Shown here: one piece after another, positions 1 through 6,893 of the stretch
Position numbering within the stretch: the stretch's first letter is position 1
Layout: every line of letters starts with the position of its first letter
From: an uncultured Methylococcaceae bacterium
Lineage (GTDB): Bacteria > Pseudomonadota > Gammaproteobacteria > Methylococcales > Methylococcaceae
DNA: 14,519 nucleotides
Reading direction: 5' to 3'
NCBI GenBank assembly: GCA_903910005.1
Contig: CAIVXW010000189.1
Location: 1-14,519, forward strand
The notes under the pieces: model-generated
Database searches by the model: none
What the model was told of the DNA's origin: nothing
The model's input: only the letters and a program-made list of their open reading frames with translations
Program-made: the position numbers and the translations under genes

Positions 1-236
1 CACATGAAAACAGGACGACCGACCACAAAAAAAACAAAATTCGGATTCGCAGCATTCGGGGCGAGGTTCCTGGTAATGGTTAAACCCTCCGTGGATTCCA
101 GCCAGTCCATTGAGTGATAACATTACCACAAACCTGACCCTTGATGTGTCCGGTAATGCACGAACCCTGCCCCCGAAACCGAGATGCCCCGTGCTGATCA
201 ACGCCTACTCTTCACTACAGCCTGCGCTGCCTGACC
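1..236. other. Left-edge non-coding stretch
   Basis: No supportable gene. The first 60 bases are A-rich compared with the rest of the window, including an A-tract near 28-39. A short frame from ATG at 4 to TGA at 117 would give a basic 37-residue peptide, but nothing upstream is visible and it has no recognisable family, so it is not called. The stretch presumably holds the promoter of the sulfotransferase gene that starts at 237, but I see no clear -35/-10 pair. It contains the GGTAATG heptamers described separately. Confidence 0.5.
72..158. repeat. Three GGTAATG heptamers, two of them inverted
   Basis: GGTAATG occurs at 72-78 and 152-158, and its complement CATTACC at 121-127. The first two form a perfect 8-base inverted repeat (TGGTAATG at 71-78, CATTACCA at 121-128), with partly matching GGTT-type flanks. 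The spacing is too wide for a simple compact operator. They lie 80-165 bases upstream of the sulfotransferase start. They could be regulator binding sites or chance. Confidence 0.3.
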
Positions 237-2756
237 ATGAATATCCCGGTCGCCCCCGATTTGACCACACTCCGCCAGATGCCAGCGTTCGGGCAAGTGG
301 CGGAGGCTCACGCCGTCTGTCTGGCCCTGTTTGAACAATCGCCCTCGGCAGAAATCGAGGCCTTGCTGGGGCTATTATGTTGCCAGCGTGGCGACGTGGA
401 GACCGGACGCCGCCACCTTGCCGCCGTCAAGGCCAGGGCAGAACCCCTCTCTGCAGCGGCACTGACTGATCTGGCCGGCATTCACATTTTACTCAATGAA
501 CCGGTGGAGGCCATCGCCTGGCTGGAACAGGCCTTGACCCTGACTCCGGACGATCCGGCTGCCCGAACCCGGCGCGGGCTGGTGGCCCTGCAAACGGGGC
601 GGTGGAATCTGGCCATCGCCGATTTTGAATACGGTTTGCAACACTTGCCCGCCTCCCGGCAGGGAGCCCTTCATGCCAATCTGGGGCGGGCCTGGCTCGG
701 AATCGGCCAACCGGAACAGGCACTGGCAGAAGTTCAGCGGGCACGCACCGCCCTGACCCTGCCGGATCCCTGGCCGCTTTACCGGCTGGAAATTGATGCG
801 CTGATTGCACTCGGGCAGTGGGATGACGCCGAACAGGCCATCCACCGGGCGGTGGCGGCAGGGCTGGAACCGCGCCGGTTACTGCCGGTTCATGCCTTCG
901 TTTTGGCCGCTCGTGACAGGCACGACGATGCCGAACACGAGGTACGCAAGGGGCTGGAACGCTATCCGGATGAACCGGAGCTTTGGCTGTTACTGGCTGA
1001 ACTGACCGAAGTCAGGGGGCGATTCGGTGCGGCCCTCAATAGTCTGGAACGTGCCCTGGCACTTGAACCGGACAACCCGGAATTGTGGCTACGCAAGGCA
1101 CACCTGGGGCGGCGTTTGTTCAATCCGGCCGGGGCACGTGAAGCCGCCGCCCGGGCATTGGCCCTGACCCAAAACCATTCCGGTCAGCAGCGGGCTCTGG
1201 CCCTGGCGGCTGCCGCCGAGGTGGAGGACGATGAAAATCTGGCTGAGGGGTATTATCGCAGGGCTCTGGAGCAGTTTGATGATTGCGTGGCGGCTCGACT
1301 GGGACTGGGCCGATTGCTGCTGCAATGGGGGCGGGTGGATGAAGCCGAAGCCGAGTTTGCCAGGGTCAAGGCCCATCATCCGGTGGCGGGCTACAGTGCC
1401 CTGATCAGTGCCCGGCATTTTCCGGACGATCCCGAATTGCTGGCCCGGATTGATCGCCTGGCCCATTCACCCAGTCTGGAGGGGTCGGTACGCACCGGTC
1501 TGTTGTTCAATCTGGCCAGCAGTCATGAGCATCGCAAGGATTATCCCAGGGCATTTGCCTGCGCTGAGTTGGCCAACCGGACCAGCCGCAAACACCTGCC
1601 TTACGACGCGGCAGCCCACCGGGCACGCATTCAGGCTCTCAAGACAACCTTCAGTCGCGATTTTTTCGCCCGGCGAGCCGGTTTCGGGCATCCTGCCACC
1701 TTGCCGGTTTTCGTGCTGGGTATGCCCCGTTCAGGCACAACCCTGGTTGAACAGATCATCGCCGGGCACTCGGCGATACACGGGGCCGGTGAAATCGGCT
1801 GCCTCAATCCGGTGATACACAGCATGGTGCGCTGGGAAATGCGGAGCGGTTCCGGGTTGGGGTGGCCCGGGTGCGTGACGGATTTGACCGCCCGCGAAGT
1901 GAAGGGTTATGCCGACAAGGTGCTGGAGCAACTTGGCCACTATCAGGACGGGGTACGCCATGTCGTGGACAAACTACCGCACAATTTTGAGAACATCGGC
2001 TTGATTCGGCTGCTGTTTCCCGAGGCTCCGATCATTCACGTCCTGCGGGAGCCGCGTGACGTGGCCATTTCCAATTTTTTTACCGATTACCAGGCCAAAT
2101 TCGGCGGGATGGGGTTTGCCTATGACCTGACCGACCTGGGCCGGCATCTGGTTGATTATCAGGATTTGATGGCCCACTGGGATCAGGTGTTGCCGCGTCC
2201 CATTCTGACCGTCTGCTATGAATCCGTGGTCGAAAATGTGGAAGCGGCTGCCCGAACCCTGCTGGATTATATTGGCGTGGCGTGGGAAGCGGGGGTACTG
2301 GACTTTCAACATCTGGAGCGGCCGGTCAAAACCGCCAGTGTCTGGCAGGTGCGCCAACCGGTCTACCAGACTTCCAAAGCCAAGTGGCGGCGGTATGCTG
2401 AATTTCTGGGGCCACTGGAAGCGGCCCTGGCCGAGCCACTGCCCGACGTCGCAGCGACCGCCGAAACCGATCCGCTGCCGCCCGGCCTGTTCTTTGAAGG
2501 GATGGAACAACTCAAGGCCGGGCAGGCCGGGGCGGCTGAGCAAACCTTCGCCCGGATTCTGGCCCGTCATCCAGGCCATGCCGCCGCGACCCACTTCAGG
2601 GGGATGGCCTGTTATCAGCAGGGACGTCTGGACGAAGCCCTGCAACTGGTCAGGGATTCAATTGGGTTGCATCCCGGTCATCCTGACTGGGTACGGAATC
2701 GGGCACTGGTGGAAGCGGCCCTTCGGCGGCACAAACAGACTCCGGGAGGGGCATGA
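237..2756 (+). CDS. TPR-repeat sulfotransferase (Sulfotransfer_3-like)
   Basis: An 839-residue cytoplasmic-looking protein with no signal peptide. Residues about 1-400 are degenerate TPR-type helical repeats, with many A-L-x-P-D-x-P-like turns. Residues about 485-755 form a PAPS-dependent sulfotransferase domain, and a further TPR pair lies at about 765-830. The 5'-phosphosulfate loop is MPRSGTT (496-502). E519 in GAGE sits where tyrosylprotein sulfotransferases place their catalytic glutamate. The 3'-phosphate motif is HVLREPRD (601-608). The domain ends with the family-typical VRQPVYQTSKAKWRRY segment. Known family role: transfer of sulfate from PAPS to an acceptor; TPRs suggest a protein or glycan-bearing protein partner, but the acceptor is unknown. 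ATG 237 is the only plausible start, because an in-frame TGA at 195-197 precedes it and no ATG, GTG or TTG lies between. No clear Shine-Dalgarno is seen. The last 107 bases overlap the convergent GH57 gene. No PAPS-synthesis genes are nearby. Confidence 0.9.
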   Translation: MNIPVAPDLTTLRQMPAFGQVAEAHAVCLALFEQSPSAEIEALLGLLCCQRGDVETGRRHLAAVKARAEPLSAAALTDLAGIHILLNEPVEAIAWLEQALTLTPDDPAARTRRGLVALQTGRWNLAIADFEYGLQHLPASRQGALHANLGRAWLGIGQPEQALAEVQRARTALTLPDPWPLYRLEIDALIALGQWDDAEQAIHRAVAAGLEPRRLLPVHAFVLAARDRHDDAEHEVRKGLERYPDEPELWLLLAELTEVRGRFGAALNSLERALALEPDNPELWLRKAHLGRRLFNPAGAREAAARALALTQNHSGQQRALALAAAAEVEDDENLAEGYYRRALEQFDDCVAARLGLGRLLLQWGRVDEAEAEFARVKAHHPVAGYSALISARHFPDDPELLARIDRLAHSPSLEGSVRTGLLFNLASSHEHRKDYPRAFACAELANRTSRKHLPYDAAAHRARIQALKTTFSRDFFARRAGFGHPATLPVFVLGMPRSGTTLVEQIIAGHSAIHGAGEIGCLNPVIHSMVRWEMRSGSGLGWPGCVTDLTAREVKGYADKVLEQLGHYQDGVRHVVDKLPHNFENIGLIRLLFPEAPIIHVLREPRDVAISNFFTDYQAKFGGMGFAYDLTDLGRHLVDYQDLMAHWDQVLPRPILTVCYESVVENVEAAARTLLDYIGVAWEAGVLDFQHLERPVKTASVWQVRQPVYQTSKAKWRRYAEFLGPLEAALAEPLPDVAATAETDPLPPGLFFEGMEQLKAGQAGAAEQTFARILARHPGHAAATHFRGMACYQQGRLDEALQLVRDSIGLHPGHPDWVRNRALVEAALRRHKQTPGGA

Positions 2757-3927
2757 ACCCACTGCTGCGGTAGCGGGTGAGTGCCACCACGGCCTGGTCG
2801 AGGTCTTCATGACAGCGGTGTACCCGGTTTTCACCCCAGTAAAAATTGCAACTGGTCTCTGCCCGGAGCAATCGCCAGTGGGCCTCGTTCAGGCAGGCCT
2901 CGGCTTCGGGAGAGTGGCCGGATTGTTGCGATTGATTCAGGGCTGCATGCAGGTCGGTACTGACCGACCTGATCCGCTCCAGCGCATCACGCTGGGTCGC
3001 CGATCCGGTCCATTGCAGAAAATCCCGACCGTGGTGCCAACCGGTGTTCCAGGCTCCGGTTTTGACCCGAACTTCGGTAGTCACCGGATGCCGATCCAGA
3101 TAATCCCGGATGAACGCCGGTTGCAGCGTGGACTTGCGCCGGGCCTCGTCCAGCAGCTCCCGGTAAAACCCTCCCCAGAAATTGACATCGTTGTTGGTGT
3201 TGCGGAACCAGCCTCCGTTCTCGCCATCGGTGCAGGTAGTTACCAGCGGTTCAAAGTCGCACCACCGGGTGCGCTGAGTCACCTCCCGGGCAAACCAGCC
3301 ATAATCCATGCCCGATTCCTGGGCATCGGACAATTCCCTGTCCCTGACCACGACAATAATCTCACTCCCTTCATGGCGGGCAAGATGGGGGCGATAGCGT
3401 AATTCATGCCAGCCCATCGGAGTAACCGGTTCGATGTGTTCGCTGTCAACAATCACGTAGCGGAACCCGTATTTTGCGAGCATTGGAATCAGCTCCATGC
3501 TGAACCCCATTTCCGGGGGCCAGAACCCCTGAAAGCCGGTGCGCCAGAACAAATGACTGGCGGCACTCAACCAGCGGCGTACCTGGGTCGGGCGATCCGC
3601 TGACGGGATGAGCGGGAATACCGGGTGGTAATACCCGGTACCCAGAATGTCGATAATCCGCTCGTTTTGCAGATGCCACAGCAGCGAACCACAATCGACG
3701 ATGCCGTACACCCGTTCCTGAAAGGCACTATCCGACAATTTTTCCAGCAGGGTACCCGACAGGGACAAATGAACCCGGCCAACGTCTTCATAGCCCCAAA
3801 GAAAACGGGGAATACGGTCATAGGCCTGCAGAATGGCCCGGGCTTCCCAGGGTTCCTCCGTCAGCAGATGATCCAGGTTACCGGCAGGTTGGTGCAGATT
3901 CAGCACCAGTGCGTGATAAATCGACAT
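2650..3927 (-). CDS. Glycoside hydrolase family 57 (alpha-amylase-like)
   Basis: A 425-residue protein with the GH57 conserved regions in order: HQP (12-14), GYYHP (98-102), FWPPE with the expected nucleophile E139, CTDGEN with the expected acid D234, and AETSCNFYWG (356-365). It resembles COG1449 amylase-type members; family enzymes act on alpha-glucans such as glycogen, but specificity cannot be read here. No signal peptide, so cytoplasmic. The start chosen is ATG 3927, because GAGGTG lies 6 bases before it; a GTG at 3936 would add three residues but is itself part of that ribosome binding site. The gene follows argG by 24 bases on the same strand, suggesting co-transcription. Residues 391-425, a Pro/Asp-rich tail after the last conserved part, are all encoded antisense to the sulfotransferase gene. 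No other glycogen gene is in view. Confidence 0.88.
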   Translation of the reverse strand: MSIYHALVLNLHQPAGNLDHLLTEEPWEARAILQAYDRIPRFLWGYEDVGRVHLSLSGTLLEKLSDSAFQERVYGIVDCGSLLWHLQNERIIDILGTGYYHPVFPLIPSADRPTQVRRWLSAASHLFWRTGFQGFWPPEMGFSMELIPMLAKYGFRYVIVDSEHIEPVTPMGWHELRYRPHLARHEGSEIIVVVRDRELSDAQESGMDYGWFAREVTQRTRWCDFEPLVTTCTDGENGGWFRNTNNDVNFWGGFYRELLDEARRKSTLQPAFIRDYLDRHPVTTEVRVKTGAWNTGWHHGRDFLQWTGSATQRDALERIRSVSTDLHAALNQSQQSGHSPEAEACLNEAHWRLLRAETSCNFYWGENRVHRCHEDLDQAVVALTRYRSSGFMPLPESVCAAEGPLPPVPDSVPSQDDRDATQLNP

Positions 3928-3933
3928 GCAAAT

Positions 3934-3939
3934 CACCTC
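3934..3939 (-). promoter_or_regulatory. Ribosome binding site of the GH57 gene
   Basis: GAGGTG on the minus strand, 6 bases before ATG 3927. It decides between that ATG and the in-frame GTG at 3936-3934, which it contains. Confidence 0.7.
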
Positions 3940-3951
3940 GCGAACGGCTAA

Positions 3952-5172
3952 TCAAACGGTACGTCCCTTGATGGCCGCGATCCGCATTCTGAGGGCATTC
4001 AGTTTGATGAAACCTTCGGCATCCTTCTGGTTGTAGGCTCCCTGATCTTCCTCAAAGGTGGCAATGTTGGTGTCAAACAGGCTGTTATCCGACCGGCGCC
4101 CCACCACCGTGACCGCTCCCTTGTACAGTTTGAGGCGAACCACCCCATTGACCAGGGTCTGGGACTGATCGATCAGATGCTGCAACAGTTTGCGTTCCGG
4201 GCTCCACCAATAGCCGTTGTAAATGAGGCTGGCGTAACGCGGCATCAGTTCGTCCTTGAGGTGAGCCACTTCGCGGTCCAGGGTCAGGGATTCAATGGCC
4301 CGGTGTGCCTTGAGCAGCAGCGTACCGCCGGGGGTTTCATAGCAACCGCGTGACTTCATGCCGACGTAGCGGTTTTCCACGATGTCCAGACGACCGATGC
4401 CGTTGGCCCCGCCGATCTGGTTCAACCGGGCCAGCAGGGTGGCCGGACTGAGGGCTTCACCGTCCAGACTGACCGCATCACCGCCCTGATAGCCCAGTTC
4501 AAGGTAGCAGGGTTGGTCGGGCGCGGCTTCCGGCGATACGCTCCAGCGCCACATGTCTTCCTCGGGTTCAGCCCAGGGATCCTCCAGAATGCCGCCTTCG
4601 TAGGAGATATGCAGCAGGTTGGCATCCATGGAATAGGGTGAAGCCTTGCCGCGTTTCATCTCAATCGGTATGGCGTGCTGCCCGGCATAGGCCAGCAGCT
4701 TCTCGCGTGAGGTCAGTTCCCACTCGCGCCAGGGGGCGATGATGCGGATGTCAGGACGCAGGGCGTAGGCTCCCAACTCAAACCGCACCTGGTCATTGCC
4801 CTTGCCGGTGGCACCGTGGGCAATGGCGTCGGCACCGGTTTCCCGGGTGATCTCGATCAGACGCTTGGCAATGAGGGGGCGGGCAATGGAGGTACCGAGG
4901 AGGTATTCGCCCTCGTAAATGGCGTTGGCCCTGAACATGGGAAAGACGAAATCGCGGGCAAATTCCTCACGGAGATCGTCAATGTAAATTTGCTGGATGC
5001 CGAGACTTTGGGCCTTGGCACGGGCCGGTTCCAGTTCTTCGCCCTGACCGATATCGGCGGTAAAGGTGACGACCTCGCAGTCGTAGGTTTCCTGCAGCCA
5101 CTTGAGGATGACCGAGGTGTCCAGCCCGCCTGAATAGGCCAGGGCCACTTTCTTGATGCTGGTTGTTGTCAT
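3952..5172 (-). CDS. argG: Argininosuccinate synthase
   Basis: A 406-residue cytoplasmic enzyme that joins citrulline and aspartate with ATP to make argininosuccinate, the penultimate step of arginine synthesis. The ATP-binding N-type PP-loop AYSGGLDTS is at 12-20, and the second family signature, GATGKGNDQVRFE, is at about 119-131. Length fits the common ~400-residue bacterial type rather than the longer E. coli enzyme. ATG 5172 places the PP-loop at the usual distance from the N-terminus; the Shine-Dalgarno is weak. It lies 45 bases downstream of prfB and 24 bases upstream of the GH57 gene, all on the minus strand, so an operon prfB-argG-GH57 is likely. No ARG box or other arginine operator was recognised in the 45-base gap. 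Other arginine genes are absent from the window. Confidence 0.97.
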   Translation of the reverse strand: MTTTSIKKVALAYSGGLDTSVILKWLQETYDCEVVTFTADIGQGEELEPARAKAQSLGIQQIYIDDLREEFARDFVFPMFRANAIYEGEYLLGTSIARPLIAKRLIEITRETGADAIAHGATGKGNDQVRFELGAYALRPDIRIIAPWREWELTSREKLLAYAGQHAIPIEMKRGKASPYSMDANLLHISYEGGILEDPWAEPEEDMWRWSVSPEAAPDQPCYLELGYQGGDAVSLDGEALSPATLLARLNQIGGANGIGRLDIVENRYVGMKSRGCYETPGGTLLLKAHRAIESLTLDREVAHLKDELMPRYASLIYNGYWWSPERKLLQHLIDQSQTLVNGVVRLKLYKGAVTVVGRRSDNSLFDTNIATFEEDQGAYNQKDAEGFIKLNALRMRIAAIKGRTV

Positions 5173-5217
5173 GATGTGCGGTAAGTGGGGATTGGGTAAT
5201 CGGAATGAAACGACCGG

Positions 5218-6316
5218 TTAGAGACCGTGTTTCAGGCTGGCTTCGATGAAGGGATCCAGATCGCCGTCGAGTACGCTCTGCGGGTTGCCGGTTTCGACCC
5301 CGGTTCGCAGATCCTTGATGCGGGATTGATCCAGCACGTAGGAACGAATCTGGCTGCCCCAGCCAATGTCTGATTTGGAATCTTCCAGTTTCTGTTTTTC
5401 GGTGTTGCGTTTCTGCACTTCCATTTCGTAGAGCTTGGCCCTTAGTTGCTTCATGCACCAGTCGCGGTTGGCATGCTGGGAACGCTGACTCTGGCACTGA
5501 ACCACGACACCACTCGGGATATGGGTGATGCGTACCGCCGATTCGGTTCGGTTGACGTGCTGGCCACCGGCCCCGCTGGCCCGGTAAACATCGGTTTTGA
5601 GGTCCGCCGGATTGATGTCGATGGCAATGTTGTCGTCAATTTCCGGCGATACAAAAACCGAGGAAAACGACGTATGGCGTCGGTTACCTGAATCGAACGG
5701 CGATTTTCTGACCAGGCGGTGTACGCCGGTTTCGGTACGCAGCCAGCCATAGGCATATTCGCCCTCAAAACGGATGGTGGCACTCTTGATGCCGGCGACT
5801 TCGCCCGGTGATTCTTCCACCAGTTCAGTCTTGAAACCCTTGCGTTCTCCCCAGCGCAGATACATGCGCTCCAGCATTTCGGCCCAGTCCTGGGCCTCGG
5901 TTCCGCCGGAACCGGACTGAATGTCGAGAAAGGCATTGTTGGGATCCATCTCGCCTGAAAACATGCGGCGGAATTCCATGTCGGCAATTCTGGCTTCGTA
6001 GGCGGCCAGGTCATCGGCGATCGAATCCACCCCGGCCTCGTCATTTTCCTCCACGGCCAGTTCCAGCAACTCCAGGGCATCTTCCAGCCCTGCCCCGATA
6101 CGGGAGAGGGTATGCACCACGCCTTCCATCTGGGTGCGTTCCTTTCCCAGGGCCTGAGCCCTCTCGGGATTGTCCCAGATTTTGGGATCTTCCAGTTCGC
6201 GTAAAATCTCGGTCAGGCGTTCCTGCTTGGTTTCGTAGTCAAAGATACCCCCTGAGAGCCTGTTCCCGGCCCTTCAAGTCCTTGATCTGGTTATAGAGTG
6301 GATTGAGTTCTCGCAT
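5218..6316 (-). CDS. prfB: Peptide chain release factor 2 (programmed +1 frameshift)
   Basis: RF2 reads UGA and UAA stop codons and triggers peptide release on the ribosome. The gene is in two frames: ATG 6316 begins 25 codons (starting MRELNPLYNQIKDL), then an in-frame TGA at 6241-6239, after which a +1 shift continues at GAC 6240. The joined protein is 365 residues, the same length as E. coli RF2. In joined numbering the stop-recognition tripeptide SPF is at 205-207 and the catalytic GGQ at 250-252, matching E. coli positions. Residue 246 is alanine, as in most bacteria, not the threonine of E. coli K-12. Expression is self-regulated: low RF2 favours the shift. argG follows by 45 bases, where many bacteria have lysS. 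A caller that ignores the shift would report only a fragment beginning at 6129. Confidence 0.97.
6238..6253 (-). promoter_or_regulatory. prfB +1 programmed frameshift site
   Basis: Reading the minus strand: the internal Shine-Dalgarno-like AGGGGG (6253-6248), the TAT spacer codon, the slippery CTT codon (6244-6242), and TGA followed by C (6241-6238). The spacing and the poor-context TGAC stop match the well-studied E. coli prfB site. The peptidyl-tRNA on CUU slips one base forward when RF2 is scarce. Confidence 0.96.
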
Positions 6317-6379
6317 GGCGTTGCCCCGTTCGGGTCAGAAAAATCGGCAATGGTACTACAGAATTAACGATTCGGGCGG

Positions 6380-6480
6380 TATCCTAGTCGACCTTTTGCA
6401 CCTGCCCGGGTCGATTGCCGATCCGGTTTGCCTTGCTTCGGGGCAAAAGCCAGGGTTCCATCCCCGTACGGGGCTTTTTG
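6380..6480 (+). ncRNA. Candidate structured leader or small RNA
   Basis: Three consecutive inverted repeats lie in the divergent prfB/DUF2782 gap. Stem 1 is AGTCGACC (6386-6393) with GGTCGATT (6409-6416), including one G-U pair. Stem 2 is TTTGCC (6427-6432) with GGCAAA (6442-6447) closing a UUCG-containing loop. Stem 3 is the terminator-like hairpin at 6462-6479. An alternative pairing, CTTTTGC (6393-6399) with GCAAAAG (6443-6449), competes with stems 1 and 2. Because prfB is transcribed away from this stretch, any + strand RNA ending here must start inside the gap. No known riboswitch family was recognised and no convincing promoter was found, so this is only a candidate. Confidence 0.3.
6445..6479 (+). 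terminator. Terminator-like hairpin before the DUF2782 gene
   Basis: CCCC (6462-6465) and GGGG (6470-6473) close a GTAC loop and are followed by C and five T (6475-6479). An outer AAAAG (6445-6449) can also pair with CTTTT (6474-6478). The stem is short but GC-only. It ends 8 bases before the ribosome binding site of the next gene, so it would act as an attenuator or as the end of a short upstream RNA. Confidence 0.4.
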
Positions 6481-6487
6481 TCTTTCT

Positions 6488-6492
6488 GGAGG
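6488..6492 (+). promoter_or_regulatory. Ribosome binding site of the DUF2782 gene
   Basis: GGAGG, 8 bases before ATG 6501. It rules out the longer in-frame TTG start at 6303, which would also add a non-secreted N-terminal extension in front of the signal peptide. Confidence 0.85.
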
Positions 6493-6500
6493 CTTTCACT

Positions 6501-6833
6501 ATGTACCGGATTTCTGCCGTGATGATTTTGCTGTTCGGCATGATGACCGTCGGCGTACAGGCCGAAACGGCACCGGTTCCCGATCCACCCGATCTGCCCC
6601 CGACGGTGCAGAGCGGCACACCACTGGAGCCGGATGTCACCATCGTCCGGCGGGGTCAGGAGGTGGTGGAGGAGTACCGCATCAGGGGACGGCTTTACAT
6701 GGTCAAGGTAAAACCCAAGGCGGGTCCGTCTTACTACATGCTGGACAGTGACGGCGACGGCAACATGGACGTGCGTCGCAGTGATCTCGAAAAAGACCTG
6801 CAAATTCCCCAGTGGGTATTGTTTTCATGGTAA
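6501..6833 (+). CDS. Secreted DUF2782 family protein
   Basis: A 110-residue protein of unknown function. Residues 1-21 are a classical signal peptide ending VQA, so the mature protein should be periplasmic; the site has no lipobox cysteine. A Pro-rich linker (about 22-45) precedes the conserved core EEYRIRGRLYMVKVKPKAG (58-75), then YYMLDSDGDGNMD and the family-typical end IPQWVLFSW. DUF2782 is a small gammaproteobacterial family without an assigned role. D82-S-D-G-D-G-N-M-D90 resembles the DxDxDG calcium loop, but position 12 of an EF-hand loop would be arginine here. The gene is divergent from prfB (gap 184 bases) and 60 bases before gshA on the same strand. Confidence 0.85.
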   Translation: MYRISAVMILLFGMMTVGVQAETAPVPDPPDLPPTVQSGTPLEPDVTIVRRGQEVVEEYRIRGRLYMVKVKPKAGPSYYMLDSDGDGNMDVRRSDLEKDLQIPQWVLFSW

Positions 6834-6880
6834 TGCAGAAGCCCTCGCATCCCTGCGGCTTGTCAATTGCCCCCTCATTC

Positions 6881-6885
6881 AGGAG
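6881..6885 (+). promoter_or_regulatory. Ribosome binding site selecting the TTG start of gshA
   Basis: AGGAG, 8 bases before TTG 6894. The longer in-frame TTG at 6867 has no such sequence and would add nine residues not expected in the family. Confidence 0.75.
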
Positions 6886-6893
6886 TCTGTTGC

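Noticed and set aside
4..117. A 37-residue basic frame at the left edge
   Set aside because: The upstream context is cut off, there is no visible ribosome binding site and no recognisable family; it could also be the tail of a longer frame.
110..334. A 74-residue TTG-start frame before the sulfotransferase gene
   Set aside because: It overlaps the well-supported sulfotransferase start in another frame, has no ribosome binding site and shows low-complexity Pro/Arg content.
1974..2645. A 223-residue open frame antisense to the sulfotransferase gene
   Set aside because: Its codons mirror a strongly supported protein domain on the other strand; it is a shadow frame typical of GC-rich DNA.
2218..3402. 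A 394-residue open frame crossing from the sulfotransferase gene into the GH57 gene
   Set aside because: It runs out of frame through one real gene and antisense through another; composition is Trp/Pro/Arg-rich and no domain is seen.
237..3927. A sulfated-glycan system made of the sulfotransferase and the GH57 enzyme
   Set aside because: The genes converge and are not co-transcribed, no glycan-synthesis or export gene is present, and GH57 substrates are usually alpha-glucans, not sulfated polymers.
6317..6400. Possible -10 boxes such as TATCCT near 6380 and TTAATT on the minus strand for prfB
   Set aside because: No acceptable -35 partner was found for either at 16-18 bases.
6839..6861. Hairpin between the DUF2782 gene and gshA
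   Set aside because: It has short stems (AAGC/GCTT and CGCA/TGCG) with a bulge and no T-run, so it cannot be called a terminator.
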